The notes beneath the pieces were generated by a model. The model was not told where the DNA came from, did not search any database, and saw only the letters and a list, made by a program, of their open reading frames with translations. A DNA stretch of 64,000 bases from CAZCVI01 sp964502145 (lineage in GTDB: Bacteria > Acidobacteriota > Aminicenantia > UBA2199), in NCBI GenBank assembly GCA_964502145.1, contig CAZCVI010000002.1:237554-301553 (forward strand). Direction: 5' to 3'. The number at the start of each line of letters is the position of its first letter. Position 1 is the stretch's first letter. The position numbers were made by a program, and so were the translations under genes. Positions 11,201 to 21,047 of the stretch are shown here, piece by piece.

Positions 11201-14200
11201 TCGTGCAGAATTTTATGAAACAAGGCACCCCGAGTCACACCAAAGAAGCTGAGAATGATGCAAAATATGTGAATAATATCTCAAAATTTGATCTCACTTT
11301 TTTTATCACTGAATTGGGTGAAGATATTTCTATTAATATCCAGTATTATACAGCGATTTTTAAGCCGGAAACCATACAACGGTTGCTAGCGCATTTAACC
11401 CAGCTCATTAAAACAATCTCCCAGAACCCGGCTATCCGTTTACACGATATCGAGATGATTACCGATTCCGAAAAGCAGCGGATATTATATCAGTTTAATC
11501 ATACTTCCAGCGTTTATCCCAAACATAAAACCATCCCTGCCCTTTTTGCCGAGCAGGCTACACGAACCCCTGATTTTATTGCTCTTATTGGTAGCACGGC
11601 ACCGGGTGTTCAATTATCCTACGCCGCATTAAATAAACGAGCCAGTCAATTGGCACACTATTTAAAAAATAGGGGAGTGGTGCCCGATACTATCGTGGGG
11701 ATCCAGTGCGAACGGTCTATTGATATGATTGTGGGTGTCCTGGGTATTTTACAAGCCGGTGGCGCCTACATGCCCATTGCATTGGATTACCCGCCGGAAC
11801 GCATTGCTTATATGATCGGGGACAGTGGTCTCACTATTCTTTTAACCGCCCATGAATTGTCCCCGTTATTCATGCCAACTGTCCCGCCCAGCACCAATAC
11901 GCCACCCGTGATAGATAACTATGCCTCCGCGCTGGCTTATGTCATCTATACGTCCGGTTCCACTGGCAAACCCAAAGGCGTGATGGTCGAGCACAGCAAT
12001 GTGGTGCGGTTGGTAAAGAATACTCATTTTATTGATTTTTTACCGGATGATCGAATCGTGCAAACTGGCGCATTGGAATTTGATGCCTCCACCTTTGAAA
12101 TCTGGGGCGTTTTATTAAATGGCTTAACCCTCTGTCTTAAATCAAAAGAAGACCTCCTCAACCCTGAAAAATTAAAAAGTAGTATCATTTATAATAAAAT
12201 CACCATGCTGTGGTTAACCGCCCAGCTCTTTAACCAGTTCGTGCAGGTAGATGTGACTATTTTTGCTCCCCTGCGCTGTGTATTGGTCGGCGGGGATGTG
12301 TTATCTCCCCCCCATATTAACCAGCTCAGGAATTCTTATCCACGTTTGCGTATTATTAATGGTTACGGACCCACCGAAAACACCACCTTTTCTACTACCT
12401 ATGTAATTGAGCACGAGTATCACGAAAAAATTCCGATTGGCACCCCCATCACCAATTCTACCGCGTATATTATTGACCCTATTGGCAATTTACAGCCAAT
12501 TGGGATTGTCGGGGAACTCTGGGTCGGTGGGGAAGGGGTATCCAGGGGGTATATGAACAACCCCGAATTAACCGCCGCTACTTTTCTCTATTCATCCCCT
12601 TGGTCTAAAAAAATCTATAAAACCGGCGACTTGGCCCGTTGGTTAACGGATGGTGATATTGAATTTCTCGGTAGACGCGACCAGCAGGTAAAAATCCGTG
12701 GCTTCCGCATCGAATTGGGCGAGATTGAAAATCAACTCGTACGCCATCCCAATATTAAAGAGGCTGTTGTGTTGGTTCATGAGAACGAGCAGAGCGATAA
12801 ATATGTATGTGCCTATATTGTATCTGCACCCGATCAGGATAATCCAGATAAGGCCAATGTGGCAGAGTCAGAATTAAGAAATTTTATGGCCAAACATCTA
12901 CCCGATTATATGATCCCCGCTTATTTTGTCTCCCTTGAAAAAATTCCCCTGACCGCCAATGGCAAAATAAACCGGTGCGCCTTGCCACACCCCCAATTCA
13001 AAAGCACCCTGTCTTATGAAGCACCACGCAATGCGCTTGAAACAAAATTAGTAGCCATATGGTCCGATGTGTTACATATCGAAAGCGGGGTGATTGGAAT
13101 AAACAGTCATTTTTTCCATTTGGGCGGTCATTCTTTGAATGCCACCATGCTGGTGTCTAAGATACATCGTCAACTGGGTATCAAAGTACCCCTGGCCGAA
13201 CTATTTAAAAATCCCTCCATCACTGGTTTGTCTACGTACATCACGGGCCACATGACCACGGGAAAACGATTCTTAGCCATAGCACCGGCTGAAACCAGGG
13301 AATACTATCCGTTATCTTCCGCTCAGAAACGCCTTTTTTTCCTGTTTCAATTCGATTCCGCCAGTACCAGTTACAATATGCCCATGGTAATCCACCTGGG
13401 AAAAGCAACGGATGCCCAACAACTCGATAGCATTTTAAAAAAATTGATTGCCCGTCATGACAATTTCCGCACCTCTTTTATCCGTGTCCATGATGAAACC
13501 TTTCAGCGAGTTCACCCGCAAGTCTCTTTTGCCAGCGAGGTGTTTGTTTTAGCCCAGTCCAACCTAGATCAGACCAATAATGCCCCGCGAATGGAAACCG
13601 TGATCCGCGATTTTGTGCGTCCCTTTGATTTATCCCGTGCCCCGTTGTTTCGTTCCAGTTTACTGCGCACCCCGGCGGATGATTATATCTGGTTATTGGA
13701 TATGCATCATATTATTTCTGATGGCACGTCGCAGACCATTCTCACCCAGGACTTTTTTGCCCTTTCAGAGGGGCGGGAATTGCCGCCGCTCCGGCTCCAG
13801 TACAAGGATTTTTCGCAATGGCAGAACCGTCTTCTTGCCGATGGCAGTATAAAAATGCAGGAAGAGTACTGGCTGAGACAACTCGCCGGAGAGATTCCCC
13901 GTTTAGACCTGCCCGTGGATTATAAACGTCCCGCCATGTTTACTTTTACTGGGTCCCGGTATTCTTTTATGGTGGAGAGTGAAGACGCTGTCCTATTTCG
14001 CGCATTGGGCGATACCCATGGCGCGACCCTGTTTATGAATATCCTGGCTGTCTTGAATGTACTTTTTTTTAAGTATACTGGCCAAACCGATATTATTATC
14101 GGTAGTCCTATTGCTGGCAGATACCATGACGACTTGCAGCATATCGTGGGCATGTTTGTGAATACTCTGGTGTTGCGAAACGCCCCGCTGGGAGAGAAAA

Positions 14201-17200
14201 CATATCAAGCCTTCTTAAAAGAAGTCTGTGGAACCTGTATTAATGCCTTTGAAAACCAGGATGTACAGTTTGAACAATTGGTGGAAAAACTCGACTTGGA
14301 ACGAGACCCTTCCAGAAACCCGCTGTTTGATATTTCCATGGTCGTGCAGAATTTTGTAAAAGCAGACCAGGGGATTCCAGTCCCGGAGCATGATCAGAAA
14401 CATGAGAATGATGTCGCAAAATTTGATCTCACCTTTTTTATCATTGAATCAGGGGAAAATCTTTTGATTAATACCCAGTATTATGCAGGTATCTTTGCAC
14501 AGGAAACTATTCAGCGGTTAATATCCCATTTCGTCCTACTGATCAAAAAAGTCACGCAGAACCCTGCCATATTATTAAAAGATATCGACATTATTTCGGA
14601 GTCAGAAAAGCAGCGTATACTCTACGAATTTAATAACAATCATGGTCATTATCCCGTATCTAAAACCATTCATGGCCTTTTTGAAGAGCAAGTCGCACGG
14701 ACACCCGATGGTATTGCTATTTTTGAGGCAAATTCACCGGGTGTTCAGCACTCCTATGCCCAATTAAATGAAATGGCCACTCGTTTCGCCCATTACCTGG
14801 TTTCCCAGGGTGGTAAAGCAGCTCAATGTATTGGTCTGCTGGCTGATCGTTCTGTTGAAATGATCGTGGCTATCCTGGCTATTTGGAAAATCGGTGGCGC
14901 GTATATTCCTCTCAATCCCAAAGCCCCTGCTGCACGATCTTTATTCATGTTAAAGGATAGCGCCTCCGGTTTGTTACTGGTCACCCCGCGTCTGGCCCAA
15001 ACGAGTGACACCGTGAAAAATTGGGCCGGGCAGACCATTATAATAGGTGATTTGGGTGTGACGCGTGGCGAATTACCACTTGTGGTTGCTTCACGATACG
15101 CGTATATTATTTTTACTTCTGGTTCCACCGGTAATCCCAAGGGCGTGCCCATTACCCATGCCAATGTATGCCCCTTGTTGCATTGGGGGGTTCAGCACTT
15201 GCCTTTTGATTCCCATGACCGTGTATTGCAGAATCTTTCCTATTATTTTGATTGGTCCGTGTGGGAAATATGGATTACGCTCATTACCGGGGCTATTTTG
15301 GTGATCGTGGCCGATGATATGGTGTTGGACCCGGCAGTGTGTGTTCCGTTTATGAAGGAGAACCGTATTACTGCCTTGCATGTGACCCCGACCCAATACC
15401 AGCACTGGATTGCCAGTGGTGAGAGGTTAGAATCCTTAAAATACCTATTTTTAGGAGCCGAAAAATTAACAGTCGATCTATTAACGCGCAGTTTTGCCTC
15501 CGTCTCAGATTTTTGCCGCGTGTTTAATATGTACGGTCCTACGGAAACCACCATTATCGCTTCCGTGCTGGAAATCCCCCGTGGCCCTAATAATCCATTC
15601 GAAGCACTCTCCAGTGTGCCCATTGGCTCCCCTGTAGCCAATAATATTATGCACGTTTTAGACCATTATTTCAATTTATGTCCCATCAACATCACCGGCC
15701 AATTGTATATTACCGGTCAAGGTCTTGCCGCAGGCTACTTAAACAACCCGGAACTCACCGCCGCCACATTTTTATCCCAGTCCATATCGTCCATACCGTC
15801 CACATCGTCCATATCGTCCACACTCTACAAAACCGGTGACTTAGCCCGCTGGTTACCCAACGGTAGCCTTGAATTCCTCGGCAGAATCGACCAGCAGGTA
15901 AAAATCCGTGGCTTCCGCATTGAATTGGGAGAGATTGAATCCCAACTGCTAGGCCATCCTGACATCAAAGAGGCTTTTGTGTTGGCGCGTCAGGAAGTCA
16001 GCGGGGATCGTTATTTATGCGCGTACCTAGTATCCTCAAAAGAGTGCCAAGATTCCCAGTTACGGGAATGGTTGGCCCAGGATTTGCCCGATTATATGAT
16101 ACCGTCTTATTTTGTGTTTTTGGAGCAGATACCGTTGACCCCCAATGGGAAAATTGACCAAAAAGCGCTGCCGCACCCCCAGTTTAAAAGCGAAACCAGT
16201 TATGTTGCCCCCAGAAATGAGTTAGAAATAAAATTATGTGCTATATGGGCGGCTGTGTTAAATCTAGAAAAGGATCTCGTCAGTATTGACAGTAATTTTT
16301 TCCAATTGGGTGGACACTCCTTAAAAGCCACCATCCTGGTCTCAAAAATCCACCAGTGCTTTGATGTTAAAGTGCCGTTGGTGGAGATATTCAGGACGCC
16401 CAGGATCAGGGAATTGGCCGACTATATCAAAGGAAAAAGCAAAGAGTTTTTTATTGCCATTGAACCTGCTGAAGAAAGAGAGTATTATCTGTTGTCTCCC
16501 GCCCAGAAGCGCTTGTATATTTTGCAGCACTTGGTAACCGATAATATCAGTTATAATATGCCCCAAATGATTCCCCTTATTGGTGATATCAAAAAAGAGG
16601 CATTGACAGCCATATTTTACCGGTTGATTGCGCGGCATGAAAGTTTACGCACTTCCTTTATCACAGTCAATGATGAACCCGTCCAGGTAGTACACCAGAA
16701 CGTCGATTTTTCCATTGCTCTTTATGAACGTAGCGCCGAAACAGATCCCGTTATTCCCATTGCTCATTTTGTAAAACCCTTTGATTTAAGTCAGGCGCCT
16801 CTTTTGCGTGTGATACTGATTACTGTGGGTGGTGCCAATTCCGCTATTTTTATTGACATGCATCACATCATCACCGATGGCACATCGCAGGGGGTATTGG
16901 AGAAAGACTTTTGGACATTTGTTAGCGGGGTTGATTTGCCTCCCTTACCGCTCCAGTATAAAGATTATTCCCAGTGGTATCAGCAAACTTCCCAGCAGGC
17001 AGCCATAAAACAACAGGAAATATATTGGCTCAGCGAGTATTCCTCAGACATTCCCGTGCTGCATCTTCCCACCGATTATCCCCGTCCCCGCGTGCAACAG
17101 GCAGAGGGAAACGCCGTGAGCTTTTTTCTCCCTCCTGCCGATACCGCGCATATAAAATCCATGGCTGAAAAAAACAATGTCAGCCTTTATATGGTTTTAC

Positions 17201-20200
17201 TGGCCGTGTTTAATGTATTATTGGCCAAACTATGCGGTCAGGAAGATATCATCATTGGCACTCCGATTGCAGCCCGACGTCATGCCGATTTGCACCATGT
17301 GATCGGCATGTTTGTCAATACCCTGGCCATGCGGAACTATCCAGCCGCGAGCAAACCATTTAACCAGTTTTTACATGATGTACGACATCGAACCTTGCAG
17401 GCATTTGATAATCAGGAGTATCCTTTTGAAGTGTTGGTCGAACGCATCCAGGTTAACCGTGATACCAGTCGTAACCCCGTGTTTGATGTCATGTTTAATT
17501 TGTTAAATCAGGCCGATTACCAGGATGACACGTTTGAATCCATTCATGGCGATTCCTATTCCCACCGCCGCAGAACCGCTAAATTTGATATTACTTTAAA
17601 AGCCATTGAAATTAGCGCAGGGATTTCTTTTATTTTGGAATACAGCACCCACTTATTTAGACCCCAGAGTATAGATAAGATCATCCGATATTTTAAAAAT
17701 AGTCTATCCATATTCGCCGCAGATGATTCAGTAAAGATTTTTGCCCTGCAAATGATGGGTCAGGCAGAGATAAATGAAATTCTAAGCTTCGTTAATGGTC
17801 AACAAACGCAGCCAGATTCGCAACTCACCCTGCCCCAATTATTTGCCGCGCAAGTCGCCCGTACCCCCGATCGTATCGCCCTCATCGGTGCCCCTTCACA
17901 AGCTGTTCAATTATCTTATGCCGCATTAAATCAGCAATCCGAGCAGTTGGCATCTGGGTTGCAAGCCAAAGGTATTTTACCCGATACCATCGTCGCCATT
18001 TTGGTGGATCGTTCAATAGAAACCATTATAGCCATTCTAGCAATATTAAAAGCCGGTGGCGCCTATTGTCCCATCGACCCCGACTACCCCCAGGAACGCA
18101 TCGATTTTATCTTACAAGACAGCCAAGCCACCATCCTCCTCACTCCCATTACTCCCGTTACTCACGTAACTCCCATAATTCCCATAATTCCCAGAATTCC
18201 CATCACTCCCACCAACCTCGCCTATATCATCTACACCTCCGGTTCCACAGGCAGACCCAAAGGCGTGCAAATCGAACATGCAGCCGTCGTTAATCTGCTC
18301 AATTATCAAAAGGAATTTTTTAATATGCAGGTCAGTGATCGTGTCCTGCAATTTTCCACCCTGTGTTTTGATGCCTCTGTCGAGCAAGTGTTCCTGACCC
18401 TGACCACTGGCGCCACCTTGGTGCTTATTGATAAAGATACCCTTTTGGTGCAGGATCAATTTACCCAGCATGTGGCCCGACAGTCAATCAATCATCTTCA
18501 TGCCGTGCCTTTTTTTCTAGAACAATTAAATCCCCAGCATTTTTATCATATAAAACGTGTGCTTAGTGGTGGCGATGCCTGTCCGAAAGCGTTAGCCCAA
18601 AAGTGGTACAAACGCTGTTCTTTTTATAATAAGTATGGACCTACCGAAACCACAGTCGCTTCAGTAGAAGGCTTGATTCGAGAAATAGCTGATTCTTTCC
18701 CCCATCTGCCCATTGGCAAACCCATGGGCAATACCCAGATTTACCTCTTGGACAGAGCAATGATGATTGTGCCGCTCGGGGTTACTGGTGAGATTTATAT
18801 TGGTGGTGCTGGAGTAGCCCGAGGATATTTGAACCATCCCGAACTCACCCATGATCAATTTCTCACTCATTCCAAACTCGCGCCCATACTCTACAAAACC
18901 GGTGACTTGGCCCGTTGGTTGCCAGATGGCACGATTCAGTTCCTCGGTCGCCGTGATTATCAGGTAAAAATACGTGGCTTCCGCATCGAATTGGGCGAGA
19001 TCGAGAATCAACTGCTCACCCATGCTGCAATCAAAGAGGCCGTGGTCGTTGCCAGAGCAGAATCCAATGGCGACAAATATTTATGTGCTTATATTGTCTC
19101 TGATTTGGCTTGGGACGGATCCCAATTGCAAGAATACCTGGCTAAAGAATTACCCGCCCATATGATCCCTGCTTATTTTGTGCCGCTGGAGAAAATGCCT
19201 TTAACCAGCAGCGGTAAAATAGCGCGGCACGCCTTGCCACTACCGCAGATAAAAAGTGATGCCGGTTATGTTGCGCCCACAACCCCCATGGAAGCGGAAC
19301 TGGTCACACTGTGGGCCGAAGTATTGGCTATTGGTGCAGAAGTCATTGGCATTCACAGTAACTTTTTCCAGTTGGGCGGGCATTCGTTAAAAGCCACTAT
19401 CGTGTTATCTAAAATGAATAAGAAATATAATGTCCAGGTGCCTTTGGTAGAATTATTTAAAACCCCCACCATAAACGCATTGGCCGCTTATATTCAAAAT
19501 ATGGATGCTGTGGCACAAAAAACGCTTATTCCCAACGATGAAAGTCTGGTAAAATTAAAAGTGGGCACTGGGACAACGAACCTGTTCTTGATCCACGATG
19601 GCACCGGCGAAGTGGAAGGATACCTGGAATTTTGCACTGTTTTGGAAAGCCCGTTTTTTTGTTGGGGTCTGCGTGCCAGTTTTTTGCAGAATGGCGTGCC
19701 GCAAAAGGTCACTATCGAGGATATTGCCGCCCATTATATCCACATCATACAACAGGTTCAACCCGCCGGTTCTGGTCCCTATTTTATTGCCGGTTGGTCG
19801 CTCGGTGGTACAATTGCCTATGAAGTGGCGCGGCAATTGGAAAATAGGGGCGAAAACATCTCGTTTCTCGGACTGATTGATTCCCCAGGCCCACAAAAAG
19901 AATGGGTGCAGCAAGCCCCACGATTCACCCTCGCTGCCGATATAGCGTGGATTTTAGAATATCTGCCTGATCCCCATCTCGCCAAAAAAATAAACCATGT
20001 TTCCAGTTTGACCCAGTTATGGGAGATCGTTCTCGCTCATCTGGAAAAAAACAATGATCACGTGGAAGCGCTTAAACAAATAATTCCGCCGCATGTTGCC
20101 CAAGCTATACCCAATTTTGAGCGGCTCCAGATCAGGGAATTAATTTATGCCTTCAATATTAATCGCACCTTAAGTCAAGCCCGGACTTTGTATATGCCAG

Positions 20201-20397
20201 CAGAAAAAATCCAGACCACCATGCATTATTTTAATGCCAGTTTATCGCCCAGTATATTAAAAGAGGGGTGGCAAGAGTATTGCGCTGCTCCCATATTATA
20301 TCAAGAAATACCCGGCGACCATTTTTCTATCTTCAAAAAGCCCCACGTCGAGCACACCGCCAGAATTCTGGCCACTACTTTAGCAGAATTTAAGTAA
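8221..20397 (+). CDS. NRPS, A-T-C-A-T-C-A-T-C-A-T-TE (4058 aa), terminal protein of line I
   Basis: Terminal synthetase of line I. Landmarks by residue: A1 TSGTTG 183, T1 serine 590, C1 HHIISDG 781, A2 TSGSTG 1244, T2 1637, C2 HHIISDG 1828, A3 2299, T3 2700, C3 HHIITDG 2880, A4 3339, T4 3721. The type I thioesterase has GWSLGG with catalytic Ser3860 and would release the peptide by hydrolysis or cyclisation. Hand-read codes: A1 D-A-R-H-L-A-C-M-A-K (same FDAFLRD family as the previous protein's A1), A2 D-A-F-W-L-G-G-T-F-K (valine type), A3 D-W-W-H-F-G-M-I-I-K, A4 D-A-E-H-L-G-K-V-A-K. Only valine is a recognised match. In-frame 9-bp repeats interrupt A3 (15780-15824) and A4 (18142-18216). The start follows GAGGAAA. 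The first A-T-C is a near copy of that in the preceding protein. Confidence 0.95.
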   Translation: MNTIIKTTSKTETNPPVKKIPFQHRLAESMQKHCHHVAIERGEFHLTYGVLESKANCIAHRLTNIPPESFIGICVDDKIDIIILMIGILKARCAFTILDTALPTPRLIDMIRLTHVPLIFTSAQNKEWLANDLEKNNTPTTEKPATLIVVDDLFYQSNASATPSQESSASPYDREDKIYIYFTSGTTGQPKAMVGMNKSLLHFIDWEIQTFGINNTFRFSQWITPGFDAFLRDVFTPLCAGAVICMPPRQEMILDSSELFPWLNARQISFIHCVPSMFRLLNTFTDINQAQENLKSLRYILLAGEKIIPHELTRWFDMFATRIQLVNCYGTSETTMAKTFYFIRPEDVNRSIIPVGQPIPGARIFILDKNRQACGKISAGEIYIRTPFRTHGYCNDPEATYEKFIPNPFTHDPNDWFYKTGDLGRLLEDGNLEVLGRMDRQVKVRGVRVEPEEIENVILKHPGVAEAVIIDKENKTNETYLCAYYVPEKVYEQAGATPSITPAALAQYLNTHLPAYMVPTYITPLEKMPLTANGKIDRNALPEPRLEQDNEYTPPANEMEEKLAAIWSEVLGLESHKISVTANFFQLGGHSLNATVLVSKIHRQLGIKVPLAEIFKNPYINRLAHFIVTHMVTEKTYISIEPVEMREYYPLSSAQKRLFFLQQFDPGSTSYNMPMVIPLGKGIDTRQLEATLNQLITRHENFRTSFIDVQDHTFQRLHPQVSFKIDVFDFSAADFPDTQHLPKIEAVIRDFVRPFDLSQAPLLRCGFIRTPAENDIWLLDMHHIISDGTSQTILTEDFFALSQGRELPPLPLQYKDFSQWQNRLFADDGIKTQEAYWLSQLAGEIPRLDLPVDYKRPPVFTFAGSRISFMLEPEDALNFRALGNTYGVTLYMNILAALNVLFFKYTGQTDIIIGGPIAGRHHADLQHIVGMFVNTLVLRHFPRGEITYVDFLTQVRESCINAFENQDVQFEQLVEKLDLERDPSRNPLFDISMVVQNFMKQGTPSHTKEAENDAKYVNNISKFDLTFFITELGEDISINIQYYTAIFKPETIQRLLAHLTQLIKTISQNPAIRLHDIEMITDSEKQRILYQFNHTSSVYPKHKTIPALFAEQATRTPDFIALIGSTAPGVQLSYAALNKRASQLAHYLKNRGVVPDTIVGIQCERSIDMIVGVLGILQAGGAYMPIALDYPPERIAYMIGDSGLTILLTAHELSPLFMPTVPPSTNTPPVIDNYASALAYVIYTSGSTGKPKGVMVEHSNVVRLVKNTHFIDFLPDDRIVQTGALEFDASTFEIWGVLLNGLTLCLKSKEDLLNPEKLKSSIIYNKITMLWLTAQLFNQFVQVDVTIFAPLRCVLVGGDVLSPPHINQLRNSYPRLRIINGYGPTENTTFSTTYVIEHEYHEKIPIGTPITNSTAYIIDPIGNLQPIGIVGELWVGGEGVSRGYMNNPELTAATFLYSSPWSKKIYKTGDLARWLTDGDIEFLGRRDQQVKIRGFRIELGEIENQLVRHPNIKEAVVLVHENEQSDKYVCAYIVSAPDQDNPDKANVAESELRNFMAKHLPDYMIPAYFVSLEKIPLTANGKINRCALPHPQFKSTLSYEAPRNALETKLVAIWSDVLHIESGVIGINSHFFHLGGHSLNATMLVSKIHRQLGIKVPLAELFKNPSITGLSTYITGHMTTGKRFLAIAPAETREYYPLSSAQKRLFFLFQFDSASTSYNMPMVIHLGKATDAQQLDSILKKLIARHDNFRTSFIRVHDETFQRVHPQVSFASEVFVLAQSNLDQTNNAPRMETVIRDFVRPFDLSRAPLFRSSLLRTPADDYIWLLDMHHIISDGTSQTILTQDFFALSEGRELPPLRLQYKDFSQWQNRLLADGSIKMQEEYWLRQLAGEIPRLDLPVDYKRPAMFTFTGSRYSFMVESEDAVLFRALGDTHGATLFMNILAVLNVLFFKYTGQTDIIIGSPIAGRYHDDLQHIVGMFVNTLVLRNAPLGEKTYQAFLKEVCGTCINAFENQDVQFEQLVEKLDLERDPSRNPLFDISMVVQNFVKADQGIPVPEHDQKHENDVAKFDLTFFIIESGENLLINTQYYAGIFAQETIQRLISHFVLLIKKVTQNPAILLKDIDIISESEKQRILYEFNNNHGHYPVSKTIHGLFEEQVARTPDGIAIFEANSPGVQHSYAQLNEMATRFAHYLVSQGGKAAQCIGLLADRSVEMIVAILAIWKIGGAYIPLNPKAPAARSLFMLKDSASGLLLVTPRLAQTSDTVKNWAGQTIIIGDLGVTRGELPLVVASRYAYIIFTSGSTGNPKGVPITHANVCPLLHWGVQHLPFDSHDRVLQNLSYYFDWSVWEIWITLITGAILVIVADDMVLDPAVCVPFMKENRITALHVTPTQYQHWIASGERLESLKYLFLGAEKLTVDLLTRSFASVSDFCRVFNMYGPTETTIIASVLEIPRGPNNPFEALSSVPIGSPVANNIMHVLDHYFNLCPINITGQLYITGQGLAAGYLNNPELTAATFLSQSISSIPSTSSISSTLYKTGDLARWLPNGSLEFLGRIDQQVKIRGFRIELGEIESQLLGHPDIKEAFVLARQEVSGDRYLCAYLVSSKECQDSQLREWLAQDLPDYMIPSYFVFLEQIPLTPNGKIDQKALPHPQFKSETSYVAPRNELEIKLCAIWAAVLNLEKDLVSIDSNFFQLGGHSLKATILVSKIHQCFDVKVPLVEIFRTPRIRELADYIKGKSKEFFIAIEPAEEREYYLLSPAQKRLYILQHLVTDNISYNMPQMIPLIGDIKKEALTAIFYRLIARHESLRTSFITVNDEPVQVVHQNVDFSIALYERSAETDPVIPIAHFVKPFDLSQAPLLRVILITVGGANSAIFIDMHHIITDGTSQGVLEKDFWTFVSGVDLPPLPLQYKDYSQWYQQTSQQAAIKQQEIYWLSEYSSDIPVLHLPTDYPRPRVQQAEGNAVSFFLPPADTAHIKSMAEKNNVSLYMVLLAVFNVLLAKLCGQEDIIIGTPIAARRHADLHHVIGMFVNTLAMRNYPAASKPFNQFLHDVRHRTLQAFDNQEYPFEVLVERIQVNRDTSRNPVFDVMFNLLNQADYQDDTFESIHGDSYSHRRRTAKFDITLKAIEISAGISFILEYSTHLFRPQSIDKIIRYFKNSLSIFAADDSVKIFALQMMGQAEINEILSFVNGQQTQPDSQLTLPQLFAAQVARTPDRIALIGAPSQAVQLSYAALNQQSEQLASGLQAKGILPDTIVAILVDRSIETIIAILAILKAGGAYCPIDPDYPQERIDFILQDSQATILLTPITPVTHVTPIIPIIPRIPITPTNLAYIIYTSGSTGRPKGVQIEHAAVVNLLNYQKEFFNMQVSDRVLQFSTLCFDASVEQVFLTLTTGATLVLIDKDTLLVQDQFTQHVARQSINHLHAVPFFLEQLNPQHFYHIKRVLSGGDACPKALAQKWYKRCSFYNKYGPTETTVASVEGLIREIADSFPHLPIGKPMGNTQIYLLDRAMMIVPLGVTGEIYIGGAGVARGYLNHPELTHDQFLTHSKLAPILYKTGDLARWLPDGTIQFLGRRDYQVKIRGFRIELGEIENQLLTHAAIKEAVVVARAESNGDKYLCAYIVSDLAWDGSQLQEYLAKELPAHMIPAYFVPLEKMPLTSSGKIARHALPLPQIKSDAGYVAPTTPMEAELVTLWAEVLAIGAEVIGIHSNFFQLGGHSLKATIVLSKMNKKYNVQVPLVELFKTPTINALAAYIQNMDAVAQKTLIPNDESLVKLKVGTGTTNLFLIHDGTGEVEGYLEFCTVLESPFFCWGLRASFLQNGVPQKVTIEDIAAHYIHIIQQVQPAGSGPYFIAGWSLGGTIAYEVARQLENRGENISFLGLIDSPGPQKEWVQQAPRFTLAADIAWILEYLPDPHLAKKINHVSSLTQLWEIVLAHLEKNNDHVEALKQIIPPHVAQAIPNFERLQIRELIYAFNINRTLSQARTLYMPAEKIQTTMHYFNASLSPSILKEGWQEYCAAPILYQEIPGDHFSIFKKPHVEHTARILATTLAEFK
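15780..15824 (+). repeat. In-frame 9-bp GTCC repeat inside an adenylation domain
   Basis: GTCC recurs at 15780, 15789, 15798, 15807 and 15816, every 9 bases, within the third A domain of the 4058-aa synthetase, just before the A7 motif YKTGDLARW. It encodes a Ser/Ile/Thr-rich loop of about 15 residues that sister A domains mostly lack. The word and spacing equal those of the intergenic palindromic elements. Confidence 0.85.
18142..18216 (+). repeat. In-frame 9-bp ATTCCCATA-type repeat in an A domain
   Basis: About eight degenerate copies of A(C/T)TCCCATA or close variants encode TPI, IPI and VTP triplets between the early A-domain core and the TSGSTG motif of the fourth A domain of the 4058-aa synthetase. 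The same loop is expanded in the same way in at least three A domains of the hybrid synthetase. Confidence 0.85.
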
Positions 20398-20502
20398 TCT
20401 GACAAAATAACGCGGTGATTCACTCTAAAAAATGGATACAGATGACAATTCCGCGTCACGCTGTCTTAAAATTTTGCGTTTAGTGCCTGGTAGCACGTGT
20501 TT

Positions 20503-20894
20503 TGCCTCTTTTCCACCCCGTTTTGCCTCTTTTCCAACCTGATTTGCCATTTTTCCACTTGGTTTTATCTCTTTGCCACCCTGATCTATCATTTTTCCAC
20601 CCAGTGCCACCATTTTTCCACTTGGTTTTATCTCTTTGCCACTCGACTTTGCCATTTTTCCACTTGGTTTTATCTCTTTGCCACCCTATTCTATCATTTT
20701 TCCACTTGGTTTTATCATTTTTCCACCCTGATCTATCATTTTTCCACTTGGTTTTATCATTTTTCCACCCTGATCTATTGTTTTGCCACCCCGATCTATT
20801 GTTTTGCCGCCCCGATTTATTGTTTTGCCACCCCGATCTATTGTTTTGCCGCCCCGATTTATTGTTTTGCCGCCCGGTTTTATCATTTTTCCAA
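20503..20894. repeat. 21-bp tandem repeat array, 18 full units plus a partial
   Basis: Eighteen consecutive 21-base units run without spacers from 20503 to 20880, then a broken unit. Each unit starts TATC, TGCC or TATT, continues with ATTTTTCC, TCTTTGCC or GTTTTGCC, and ends ACTTGGTTT or a variant of ACCCTGATC. Units 10-13 alternate two types, giving a 42-bp higher order, and units 14-18 alternate CCACC and CCGCC forms. Because 21 is a multiple of 3, all six frames stay open and give heptapeptide repeats that I regard as artefacts. Twenty-one bases is two turns of B-DNA, so identical bases face the same side of the helix. Confidence 0.95.
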
Positions 20895-20956
20895 TAAAAA
20901 TAATGTCAGAGAACTGCACTTAAGCTTAATTCACCAGTAGATTATTAACAAAATAT

Positions 20957-21047
20957 GGACGATATGGACGTTGTGGACGTTGTGGACGATGTGGACAGAA
21001 AACAAGAACACTTTTTATGTCCATTTTGTCCACAATGTCCATATCGT
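20957..21047. repeat. Palindromic GGAC-9bp element, copy 1
   Basis: GGAC occurs at 20957, 20966, 20975, 20984 and 20993, exactly 9 bases apart. After a 31-base spacer the reverse arm follows as GTCC words. The 29-base arms 20959-20987 and 21019-21047 pair with few mismatches and would form a long hairpin. It ends 75 bp before the start of the hybrid PKS-NRPS gene. Two related elements occur at 42906 and 53229. Confidence 0.9.

Noticed and set aside
20503..20894. CRISPR array
   Set aside because: Units are directly adjacent with no unique spacers, and no cas genes are present.
20425..20940. Open frames on both strands over the first 21-bp array, coding heptapeptide repeats
   Set aside because: A 21-bp period keeps every frame open automatically. 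All frames are equally repetitive, none has a good ribosome site, and the proteins are pure repeats.
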